Source: Palsa-504 sp963800415 | GTDB lineage: Bacteria > Actinomycetota > Actinomycetes > Streptosporangiales > Streptosporangiaceae | DNA length: 64,000 bases | Direction of reading: 5' to 3' | Assembly (NCBI GenBank): GCA_963800415.1 | Contig: CAWDBS010000074.1 | Coordinates: 62,001 to 126,000, forward strand | In this document: piece after piece, positions 51,390 to 59,115 of the stretch | Position numbering within the stretch: position 1 is the stretch's first letter | Layout of the letters: each line of letters begins with the position of its first letter | Notes under the pieces: model-generated | What the model saw: the letters and a program-made list of their open reading frames with translations, nothing else | What the model was told of the DNA's origin: nothing | Database searches by the model: none | Program-made: the position numbers and the translations under genes

Positions 51390-53257
51390 CCGCCGACGCC
51401 AGCACCTGGCGGGGAGTCGCCGCCGAGAGCGCCGACGAGGTCAGCGCCGGATTGGCCGCGCTGCTGCGCGAGCGGAGCAGGCGGCTGCTCGGCGACCTGC
51501 TGCGCCCGTACCGGCGCGCGGTCATCGCCACGATCTCGCTGATCGTGGTGGAGAGCCTGGCCGTGCTGGCCGGTCCGTGGCTGGTCGGCATCGCCATCGA
51601 CGCCGGCCTGCCGCCGCTGCTGAACGCCCATGACGCCGGGCCGCTGCTCGTCATCGCGGCCGCGTTTGCCGTCGCGGTCGGGGTGCAGGCCGTCACCACC
51701 CGCATGTTCGTCACCATGACCGGGCAGGTCGGCCAGAAGGTGGTGCTCGAGCTGCGCCGGCGCCTGTTCGCGCATTTCCAGAGCCTGGAGGTGGCCTTCC
51801 ACGAGGACTACACCTCCGGGCGGGTGATCTCCAGGCAGACCTCCGACATCGAGGCGATCTCGGACCTGTTCGAGGAGGGGCTCGACTCGCTGATCGGGGC
51901 CGTCCTGACGCTGCTGCTTGTCGGCACCGGGATGCTGCTGCTCAACTGGCAGCTGGGCCTGGTGGTGCTGGCCGGCTTCATCCCGCTGACCTGGCTGACG
52001 GCCTGGTTCCGGCGCGAGTCCGCCGGCGCCTACCGGCGCACCAGGGAGACCATCGCGCTGGTCATCGTGCATTTCGTGGAAACGTTCGGCGGGATCCGGG
52101 CGGTGCAGGCGTTCCGCAGGGAGAAGCGGAACTCCGACATCTTCTCCGGCCTGGGCCGCGACTACGCCGACGCGAGCACGCACGCCTCCCGGCTCATCGC
52201 GATCTACGGCCCGTCCATCTCGCTGGTCGGAAACATCACCACCGGCGTGGTGCTCGGCTACGGCGGGCTGCTCGCGATCGAGGGCAACGTCAGGGTCGGC
52301 GTGCTGACGACCTTCCTGCTCTACCTGCAGCGCTTCTTCGACCCGCTGCAGGACGTGTCCCAGTTCTACAACATCTTCCAGTCGGCGGCCTCGGGCCTGG
52401 AGAAGATCTCCGGCGTGCTCGAACAGGACTCCGCGGTGCCCGAGCCGTCGGCGCCCCAGCCGCTCCCGGGTCCGGCCGTGCTGGCCCCGGCCCGGCTGTC
52501 CCTATCTCCGGCCCCGGCCCCGTCCGGACGGCAGGTGCGGTTCGAGTCGGTGACCTTCGGCTACCGGGACAACGTCGTGCTGCCCGGCCTCGACCTGGAC
52601 ATACCGGCCGGGCAGACGGTCGCCCTGGTCGGCGAGACCGGCGCGGGCAAGACGACGATCGCGCGCCTGCTCGGCCGGTTCTACGATCCCCGCTCGGGCC
52701 GGATCACGCTGGACGGCGTTGATCTGCGCCAGCTGCCCGACTCCGTGCTCCGCTCCGAGATCATCGTGATCACTCAGGAGAACTTCCTGTTCGACGGGTC
52801 GGTCGCGGACAACATCAGGCTCGGCCGCCCGGACGCGTCCGGCGCGGACGTGCAGACCGCTGCCCGGATGCTCGGGGCGCACGACTTCATCGCCGCGCTG
52901 CCGGAGGGCTACGACACCTCGGTCGGCAAGCGCGGCGGCCGCCTCTCGGCCGGGCAGCGCCAGCTGATCTCGTTCGCCCGGGCGTTCCTGGCCGCCCCGG
53001 CCGTGCTCGTCCTCGACGAGGCCACGTCACTGCTCGACATCCCGAGCGAGCGGCTGGTGCAGGGCGCGCTGCGCACGGTGCTGGCCGGCCGGACCGCGGT
53101 CATCATCGCGCACCGGCTGTCCACGGTCGCGATCGCCGACCGGGTCCTCGTCCTGGACCGCGGGCGGATCACCGAGGACGGCCCGCCCGGCGAGCTGATG
53201 TCCGGCGACGGTGAGTACGCCGCGCTGCACGCGAGCTGGGCCGCCAGCCTGGCCTAG
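51386..53257 (+). CDS. ABC exporter, fused permease-ATPase, second half of the heterodimer
   Basis: 623 residues from a TTG at 51386, with CTGGAGG eight bases before. The membrane domain covers about 40-340 and the ATPase about 380-620. Walker A is GETGAGKTTIARLL (about 418), the signature LSAGQRQLISFARAFL is present, and Walker B VLVLDEATSLLD has the catalytic Glu. So this half carries the functional hydrolysis site and the preceding half the degenerate one. The two genes overlap by four bases, giving equal synthesis. The open frame running back through the first gene is a GC-bias shadow. Confidence 0.93.
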   Translation: MTADASTWRGVAAESADEVSAGLAALLRERSRRLLGDLLRPYRRAVIATISLIVVESLAVLAGPWLVGIAIDAGLPPLLNAHDAGPLLVIAAAFAVAVGVQAVTTRMFVTMTGQVGQKVVLELRRRLFAHFQSLEVAFHEDYTSGRVISRQTSDIEAISDLFEEGLDSLIGAVLTLLLVGTGMLLLNWQLGLVVLAGFIPLTWLTAWFRRESAGAYRRTRETIALVIVHFVETFGGIRAVQAFRREKRNSDIFSGLGRDYADASTHASRLIAIYGPSISLVGNITTGVVLGYGGLLAIEGNVRVGVLTTFLLYLQRFFDPLQDVSQFYNIFQSAASGLEKISGVLEQDSAVPEPSAPQPLPGPAVLAPARLSLSPAPAPSGRQVRFESVTFGYRDNVVLPGLDLDIPAGQTVALVGETGAGKTTIARLLGRFYDPRSGRITLDGVDLRQLPDSVLRSEIIVITQENFLFDGSVADNIRLGRPDASGADVQTAARMLGAHDFIAALPEGYDTSVGKRGGRLSAGQRQLISFARAFLAAPAVLVLDEATSLLDIPSERLVQGALRTVLAGRTAVIIAHRLSTVAIADRVLVLDRGRITEDGPPGELMSGDGEYAALHASWAASLA

Positions 53258-53279
53258 AAGGCAGCGTGGGTTTTAGGAA

Positions 53280-53326
53280 GCGCAGTGTTGGCTAGGGGGC
53301 GCAGGGTTGGTTTAGCGGGGCGCAGG
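53280..53326 (+). repeat. Imperfect GCGCAG-TTGG repeat between convergent genes
   Basis: GCGCAGTGTTGGCTAGGGG, then GCGCAGGGTTGGTTTAGCGGGG, then GCGCAGG. The units share GCGCAGnGTTGG. It overlaps the end of the response regulator gene. Confidence 0.4.
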
Positions 53327-54025
53327 ATCACCGGGAACGACGATGCCGGCCTCGTAGGCGAGGATCACGGCCTGCACCCGGTCCCGGAGGCCCAGCTTGG
53401 CTAGCAGGTTGCCCACGTGCGTCTTGACCGTCGCCTCGCTGACGAACAGGGCGGCCGCGATCTCGGTGTTGCTTCCGCCGCGGGCCAGCAGCACAAGCAC
53501 TTCGCGCTCCCGGGCGGTCAGCGAGGCGAGCCGGGCCGGCGAGGGTGCGGCCTCCGGCGGTCGGCGCGCGAACGCTTCGATCAGGCGGCGCGTGACGGAG
53601 GGGGCGAGCATGGCGTTGCCCGCCGCGGCGGCGTGGACGGCGGCGATCAGGTCGGCCCGGGGGGAGTCCTTGAGCAGGAACCCGCTGGCGCCGGCCCGCA
53701 GTGCCTCGTACACGTACTCGTCGAGGTCGAAGGTGGTGAGCATGACCACCTTGGGGACATCTTGGTCCGGCGAGCCGCGCGTGAGCAGCCGGGTGGCCTC
53801 CAGCCCGTCCATCCCCGGCATGCGGATGTCCATCAGCACCACGTCGGGATTGTGGGTGGCCGCGGCGGCCAGCGCCGCCTCGCCGTTGGCCGCCTCGCCC
53901 ACCACCGTGATGCCTTCGGCGGTGTCCAGGATGACGCAGAACCCCGAGCGGACCAGTTCCTGGTCATCGACCACGAGCACCCGGATCGGGTCGGGGGCGC
54001 TGCTCATCGGTGGCGGGGCGGTCAT
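53312..54025 (-). CDS. NarL/LuxR-family response regulator
   Basis: 237 residues. The receiver has the acid pair VVDDQE (about 19), the phosphorylated Asp in VVLMDIRMPGMDG (about 66) and Lys in FLLKDSPRADL (about 116). The C-terminal LuxR helix-turn-helix is LTAREREVLVLLARGGSNTE followed by IAAALFVSEATVKTHVGNLL (about 170-215). ATG at 54025 overlaps the kinase stop (ATGA), so the kinase is translated first and the regulator follows. Target genes are unknown; the ABC exporter genes end just downstream, convergent. Confidence 0.94.
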   Translation of the reverse strand: MTAPPPMSSAPDPIRVLVVDDQELVRSGFCVILDTAEGITVVGEAANGEAALAAAATHNPDVVLMDIRMPGMDGLEATRLLTRGSPDQDVPKVVMLTTFDLDEYVYEALRAGASGFLLKDSPRADLIAAVHAAAAGNAMLAPSVTRRLIEAFARRPPEAAPSPARLASLTAREREVLVLLARGGSNTEIAAALFVSEATVKTHVGNLLAKLGLRDRVQAVILAYEAGIVVPGDPAPR

Positions 54026-55269
54026 CGCGACGGCAGCCGCGCGGTGACGGCGAAGCCGTCCGCCTGGGTCGGGCCGACGGTCAGGTTGCCGCCGCAGGAG
54101 GCGACCCGTTCGGCGATGCCGGCCAGGCCGAGACCGGGGGACCCGGCCCCGGTGAGCAGCGAGCCCAGCCGGCCGGTCTCGGTGCCGTTGCCCGCGGCCG
54201 GGGACGGCCCGTCCGTCCGGCGCCCGGAATCGGTGACGCTCACCGTGATGTACCCGGGCTCGTAGCGCAGGGTCACCGCGGCCCGGGCGGCGTGCGCGTG
54301 GCGGATCGTGTTGGTCAGCGCCTCCTGGACGATGCGGTACGCGGTCAGGTCCACGCCGGGCGCCAGCGGGACCGGGGTGCCGACCACCTCGAAGTCCACC
54401 GGCAGCCCGGCCCCGCGGACCTGGTCGAGCACGTCGCCGAGCTCGCCGAGCGAGGCCGAGGGCGCTGTCTCCAGCCGGGCCGACGGCCTGCGCAGCACGC
54501 CGAGGAGCCTGCGCAGCTCGGTCAGGGCCTGCCTCGCCGTATCGCCGATGATCTCCACCGAGCGCCGGGCCTGCTCGGGCCGTTCCGGGAGCAGCGACGT
54601 CGCCGCCTCGGCCTGCACCGCGATCAGGCTGACGTGGTGCGCCACCACGTCGTGGAGCTCGCGGGCGATCCGGGTCCGCTCGCGCTCCGCGGCCTGCGAG
54701 GACTGACGGTCGACTGCTGCCTCGGCCCGGTCGGCCCGAGTCTGCGCGGCCCGGATGCTGGCCCGCTTGGCCCGGCTGAGCAGGCCCGCCGCCACGGCGG
54801 TGAGGAAGATCGTCACCTGGAAGATGGTCTCGTACGGCTGGGGGTGACCGGGCGAGGCCTCCGAGACCGCGATACCCGCCGCCACCAGCACGCAGGCCAT
54901 CCAGCGCCAGATCGGACCGCGGCGGTCGATGATCGTGTAGAGCGCGATCGCCGGCCCGAGCGGGAACGGCGCGAACCCGAACCCGATCTTGTCGTAGGCG
55001 ACCCGGGCGGCGCCGATGACCAGGCCGATCCCGACCGGCTGGGACCGGCGCCAGGCGAGCGGAAGCCCCTGGGCGGCGACGAGCGCCAGGGCGAGCCACA
55101 GCGGGTGCAGCTGGGCCCGGTAAGGCAGCAGCGAGACCACGTTGACCGCGGCGAGCGCCACGCCGAGGGCCGTGTCCTGAATCAGCTCCTGGCGGCGCGG
55201 CGGGAGCGCGGCCACCCGCGCCACCAGCGGCTGCGGGAGCCTGGCCAGCCAGGCCGTCACCCTCTTCAC
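54022..55269 (-). CDS. NarL-type sensor histidine kinase
   Basis: 415 residues from a GTG at 55267-55269. An N-terminal membrane domain of about five helices (residues 28-175) without a large outer loop is followed by a HisKA_3 dimerisation helix: ERTRIARELHDVVAHHVSLI with phospho-accepting His near 202, and an ATPase with VQEALTNTIRHAHA (N-box) and GLGLAGIAERVASCGG (G-box). Pairs with the overlapping regulator. The membrane-embedded sensor suggests detection of membrane state or a lipid-soluble signal. The very long upstream open frame over the glycosyltransferase gene is antisense noise. Confidence 0.92.
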   Translation of the reverse strand: MKRVTAWLARLPQPLVARVAALPPRRQELIQDTALGVALAAVNVVSLLPYRAQLHPLWLALALVAAQGLPLAWRRSQPVGIGLVIGAARVAYDKIGFGFAPFPLGPAIALYTIIDRRGPIWRWMACVLVAAGIAVSEASPGHPQPYETIFQVTIFLTAVAAGLLSRAKRASIRAAQTRADRAEAAVDRQSSQAAERERTRIARELHDVVAHHVSLIAVQAEAATSLLPERPEQARRSVEIIGDTARQALTELRRLLGVLRRPSARLETAPSASLGELGDVLDQVRGAGLPVDFEVVGTPVPLAPGVDLTAYRIVQEALTNTIRHAHAARAAVTLRYEPGYITVSVTDSGRRTDGPSPAAGNGTETGRLGSLLTGAGSPGLGLAGIAERVASCGGNLTVGPTQADGFAVTARLPSR

Positions 55270-55446
55270 GACCCGATGGTACGGCGCGGGACGCGGCCGG
55301 GGATCATCCGGAAGGCGGATCCGGCCGCTGGGACTACAGGCGGAGCCGGAGCCGTTTCCCGGCCGTACACTGCGACGCCGAACCGAGCCGGGAATTCGCC
55401 CCGGCGCCCGATGCGCCGGGCTGGCTGGCATGGCCACCATGGCGGC

Positions 55447-57048
55447 ATGGAGATGACTACCGGAACACGCTCCGGCCATCCCGCGCCGGCCGGCCCACCC
55501 GCGGCCCCCGCTGCTGAGAACAGAGCGCCCTGGGCGGGGATCGCGCTGATCGCCGCGGCGGCGGCGGCCGTGGAGATGGCGGTCAGCGCGCGCTACGGCT
55601 ACGTCCGCGATGAGCTGTACTTTCTCTCGGCCGGGCAGCACCTGGCGTTCGGCTACGTCGACCAGCCGCCGCTGACCCCGCTGCTGGCCCGGATCGCGGC
55701 GGCGCTGACCGGCGACACCCTGGTAGGCCTGCGGATCCTGCCCGCGCTGGCCCTGGCCGCGCTCGTGGTGATGACGGCCGCGATGAGCCGGCGCCTCGGT
55801 GCGGGCCGGACCGGCCAGCTGCTCGCGGCGCTCGCCGCCGCGACCTGCGCGGAGTACCTCGGCGCCATGCACGAGCTGACCACCACGACGCCCGACTTCG
55901 TGTTCTGGGCGGTGACGCTGCTGCTGGTCCTGCGGCTGCTGGCCAGCCAGGACCGGCGCTGGTGGGTGGCCATCGGCGGCTGTGTCGGGGCGGCCAGCGA
56001 GGCCAAGTGGAACATCGGGTTCCTGGTGGCCGCGCTGGCGGCCGGCTTCCTGCTCACCGATGCGCGCCGCCTGCTGCGCAGCCGCTACCTGCTGATCGGC
56101 GGCCTGATCGCCGCGGCGCTGGCGGCACCCGATGTCGTATGGCAGGCCGCGCACGGCTGGCCCGGCCTGGACGTGTTCCGCGCGCTGCAGACGGCGGCCG
56201 GGCACAACCGGGCCGGTTACTGGCCGGCGCAGATCCTCTACACCGGCGTGGTGCTGACCCCGGTGTGGGTGGCCGGTGCCGTCTGGTCGCTGCGCAGCGC
56301 CGCGGCCCGGCGCTTCCGTCCAGTGGCGATCGCGTGCGTGGCGGTGATCGCGCTGCAGTTCGCCCTCGGCGGCAAGGCGTACTACTCGGGCGCGGCCTTC
56401 ACGTTCCTGCTCGCGGCCGGCTGCGTTGCGCTCGAGCGCCGCCTGGCGGCCCGCACGCCGCGGGCCCGCCAGGTGGGGCCGATCCGCACGTGGCCGGCCC
56501 GCACGTGGCCGGCCCGACTGGTCACGCCCGCGATCCTGGCCGGCGCGGCCATGGTGGCAGGCGCGGTGCCGGCCGCGCCGGTCGCGCTTTCCGTCCTGCC
56601 GGCCCGGGCGCTGCACACCGTGCCGCTGCAGAAGATCAACTACGACCTCGCCGAGACGATCGGCTGGCCGAAGCTGGTCGCGCTGGTCGCCCGGGAATAC
56701 GACGCCTTGCCGGCCGCGCAGCGGCGGCAGACCACGATCCTGGCCGGCAACTACGGCGAGGCGGGAGCGATCGACCGCTACGGTCCCGTGGCCGGCCTGC
56801 CGCAGGTCTACAGCGGCGCCAACAACTTCTGGCTCTGGGGCCCCCCACCGGCCGCCGACTCCGATGCCATCGCGGTGAACGTCGACCCAGCCCTGCTCCG
56901 CCGCGAGTTCGCGCACGTCCGCAAGGTCGCCACGTTCTGGAACGGGCTCGGCGTCGACGACGACGAGCAGGGAGCGCCGGTCTTCGTCGCTACCGGCCTG
57001 AAGTCCTCCTGGACGCAGGCCTGGGCCGCCTTCCGTGACTATGCCTGA
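55447..57048 (+). CDS. GT39-like (PMT-type) membrane glycosyltransferase
   Basis: 533 residues with about eleven helices. The catalytic DE motif is in GYVRDELYFLSAGQHLAFGYVDQPPLTPLL (about 40-70); this loop matches the PMT/ArnT-like C-type glycosyltransferases that use polyprenyl-phosphate sugars on the outer membrane face. The C-terminal 150 residues after the last helix form an outer domain (GEAGAIDRYGPVAGLPQVYS). ATG at 55447. It stands alone between the two-component genes and a small gene; acceptor unknown. Confidence 0.9.
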   Translation: MEMTTGTRSGHPAPAGPPAAPAAENRAPWAGIALIAAAAAAVEMAVSARYGYVRDELYFLSAGQHLAFGYVDQPPLTPLLARIAAALTGDTLVGLRILPALALAALVVMTAAMSRRLGAGRTGQLLAALAAATCAEYLGAMHELTTTTPDFVFWAVTLLLVLRLLASQDRRWWVAIGGCVGAASEAKWNIGFLVAALAAGFLLTDARRLLRSRYLLIGGLIAAALAAPDVVWQAAHGWPGLDVFRALQTAAGHNRAGYWPAQILYTGVVLTPVWVAGAVWSLRSAAARRFRPVAIACVAVIALQFALGGKAYYSGAAFTFLLAAGCVALERRLAARTPRARQVGPIRTWPARTWPARLVTPAILAGAAMVAGAVPAAPVALSVLPARALHTVPLQKINYDLAETIGWPKLVALVAREYDALPAAQRRQTTILAGNYGEAGAIDRYGPVAGLPQVYSGANNFWLWGPPPAADSDAIAVNVDPALLRREFAHVRKVATFWNGLGVDDDEQGAPVFVATGLKSSWTQAWAAFRDYA

Positions 57049-57102
57049 TCCGTCCCGGCCCGGCGTACGGCCGGGTGCGCCGCCCGCGTACCCTAAGTGG
57101 TC

Positions 57103-57504
57103 ATGAAACCTGGGGTCATGCGCCGGCCGAAGCCGAGCAGCGAGGCAGCGCAGCAGTACACGGCCGACGTGGCGCTGGCCAGCCGCAAGGCGGAGCTCCT
57201 CGACGCCGCCCGCGAGGCGGAGAGCCGTCTCAGGCAGGCGCAGGCCCGGCACGCCCCGGTCACGGAGATCCGCCGCCTGGCCGATGAGCTTGACGCCGCG
57301 CTGACCGCGGCGGTGCGGGCGGCCTACGCCGCGCGGCGCGCGGCGATCGGGCCGCTCGGCTACGACGACCGCATCTACCGGCGCAAGGCGATGGCCAAGC
57401 CGCACGTGCACGCCCTCACGGCCGAAGCCGAGCACCTGCTCACGCTGCGCGAGAACCACCGCCTGAACGGCATCCCGGCCGTCCCGTTCGAGTCGGCCGG
57501 ATAG
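57103..57504 (+). CDS. Small helical protein, unknown function
   Basis: 133 residues, mostly charged helix (EAAQQYTADVALASRKAELL, about 13-60) that could form a coiled coil, then a small conserved-looking end: GYDDRIYRRKAMAKPHVHAL. There is no signal or membrane segment. ATG at 57103 is used; a GTG at 57097 and an ATG at 57118 are alternatives. Family not recognised. Confidence 0.55.
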   Translation: MKPGVMRRPKPSSEAAQQYTADVALASRKAELLDAAREAESRLRQAQARHAPVTEIRRLADELDAALTAAVRAAYAARRAAIGPLGYDDRIYRRKAMAKPHVHALTAEAEHLLTLRENHRLNGIPAVPFESAG

Positions 57505-58051
57505 CGTCTCCCCGGCCGCTTCTCGCGTCTGCTCCGTCTCATTCTGGGACAGCAGGCCCCGCAGCTAGCCGACCGGCGGGCACTACCGGCTCTTAGGCCA
57601 GGCCAAGGGCGCACGTTACCGCCGGTCCGCAACGATGGGTCCGACGAGTTCCTCGCGCGGGCCCGCTATCAGGGTCGCTGGTAATCAAACTCTGAGGTTT
57701 TCGCGGTGAACCACCGGGCAGGCGTCGACGTCTCCTGATGTAGAGGGCGATCCGGCTAGGCAGATCACCCAGGGGGAGGCATGGAGAGCAATCGATTGTT
57801 GCAGTTGTGCATCTGCTTGCGCCACGCGCCCCGAAAGGGCACAGTTGGTCTAGGCCAATATTATGCTCAACACGGCACCTAAAATTGAATGTGACAACTA
57901 GTAGTCCGAATGTGCCGGGCGGTAACTAGCGGAAAGCTACAGATGGCGATCGGAAAAACGATCGGCATGAGCCATGTGAGCGATCTCAAAGCTGCGGCAC
58001 ACTGAACATCAATCGAGAACACGCAAAATGAAACAGCCAGGAGGCACTGAC
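57505..58051. other. 547-base intergenic stretch without a gene
   Basis: No frame on either strand looks coding. From about 57790 the composition is noticeably more AT-rich (for example around 57850-58020), which may reflect the promoter and leader of the DUF5999 gene. No tRNA, hairpin terminator or repeat stood out. Confidence 0.6.
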
Positions 58052-58297
58052 ATGTGCCCACACTCGCCGCCCTGCCCGGCTCCCTCAGCTCCGGACCGGG
58101 AAGCGGCGCATACCATCGTCAGCCACCCCGAGCAAGGCTGGAGCCTGCTTTGCAACGGCGTCGTGATCTTCGAAGACACCGGGGAACTACTACCTGACGG
58201 CGCGTGCATCGAACCGCACCGGCCGACCGACCTCGCCGCCTTCGACCGTCCGGTAGGCGTGGCCCACGGACACGGCGGGCAGGCCCCAGCGGCCTGA
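58052..58297 (+). CDS. DUF5999 family protein
   Basis: 81 residues. MCPHSPPCPAPSAPDREAAH then PEQGWSLLCNGVVIFEDTGE / LLPDG matches the short, conserved DUF5999 proteins of streptomycetes and relatives. Three cysteines near the N-terminus (C2, C8 and C36, counting from the ATG) and a His could bind a metal, but no function is known. The ATG at 58052 has GGAGG eight bases upstream; an ATG at 58028 lacks a site. The gene is transcribed alone. Confidence 0.85.
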   Translation: MCPHSPPCPAPSAPDREAAHTIVSHPEQGWSLLCNGVVIFEDTGELLPDGACIEPHRPTDLAAFDRPVGVAHGHGGQAPAA

Positions 58298-58416
58298 TCC
58301 GTCCCAGGCGTCTGGCGGGATCACCCCGGATGCCCAGCTGACGACTCTCTTTAATCCTTTTTTAACTTCTCCCTTTCCATCCCTTCGCCGCCCCGCCCGC
58401 AGGCGTCGGCCGCCAG

Positions 58417-59061
58417 TCACAGGACAGTGGGCAGCCACTCGATGACAGCGGCGGCGATCGCCGCGCGATGACCCTTCAGGGCGTGCGTCTCCCCCGGGAC
58501 CACGACCACCCGGTCCGCATCCTGAGCACCGGGAATCCCGAACGGGTCACGATCTCCGCTCACTACAAGCAGTCTGGCCCCGCCCTCGCGGGCCGCGCGA
58601 AGCTCTGCGGCCCGGGACATCGCGGGTGAACGCTGCGGCGGGGACAGCGGAAACGCCAGCGCGATCACGGCGCGAGCACCCACGGCGGCGGCGGTGCGGC
58701 AGGCCACGCGCGCGCCGTTGCTGCGGCCGCCCTGGATCAGCGGGACAGCGGGCGCCAGTTTCCGCAGCGCGGCCACGATCTCGACCCAGGCGGCGTCCTG
58801 ACGGAGCGCAGAACCGGGAGCCCGGGCGCCCCTGACCCGGTACGGCTGGGTGACGCGCGCCACCAGCCCGCCCAGCTGCAGCGCAGCGTCGCGGGCGGCG
58901 AGCAGGTCGGGTGCCCCGACGGTCCCGCCCGCGCCATGGGTCAGCACGAGCAGGAACCGCGCCGCCGCACCGTCCCCGTCGAGGTCGGCCCGCGCGACAC
59001 CGCCCTCGGTGGTGATCTGCACAGTGTTAGCCTGCACGGTGTTAACCTGCACGGGCCCCAT
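58417..59061 (-). CDS. KANL3/Tex30-type alpha/beta hydrolase-like protein
   Basis: 214 residues. VLTHGAGGTVGAPDL (about 38-52) is the oxyanion region, GGRSNGARVACR (about 111) the nucleophile elbow with Ser, and VSGDRDPFG (about 165) with Asp and PGETHALKG with His complete the triad. This family covers poorly characterised hydrolases. ATG at 59061 is chosen; the N-terminus then contains a QVNTVQANTVQ duplication from a 15-bp repeat (59008-59046). It lies just downstream of uvrA on the same strand, about 55 bases away. Confidence 0.82.
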   Translation of the reverse strand: MGPVQVNTVQANTVQITTEGGVARADLDGDGAAARFLLVLTHGAGGTVGAPDLLAARDAALQLGGLVARVTQPYRVRGARAPGSALRQDAAWVEIVAALRKLAPAVPLIQGGRSNGARVACRTAAAVGARAVIALAFPLSPPQRSPAMSRAAELRAAREGGARLLVVSGDRDPFGIPGAQDADRVVVVPGETHALKGHRAAIAAAVIEWLPTVL

Positions 59062-59115
59062 TGTCCCCCGCCGCACCCCGGCAACCAGCGGCAAGGCCCC
59101 GCATGAGGCCCGGCG

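Noticed and set aside
55270..57459. Minus-strand extension of the NarL-type histidine kinase to 1145 residues
   Set aside because: Antisense to a complete GT39 protein; composition is that of a shadow frame.
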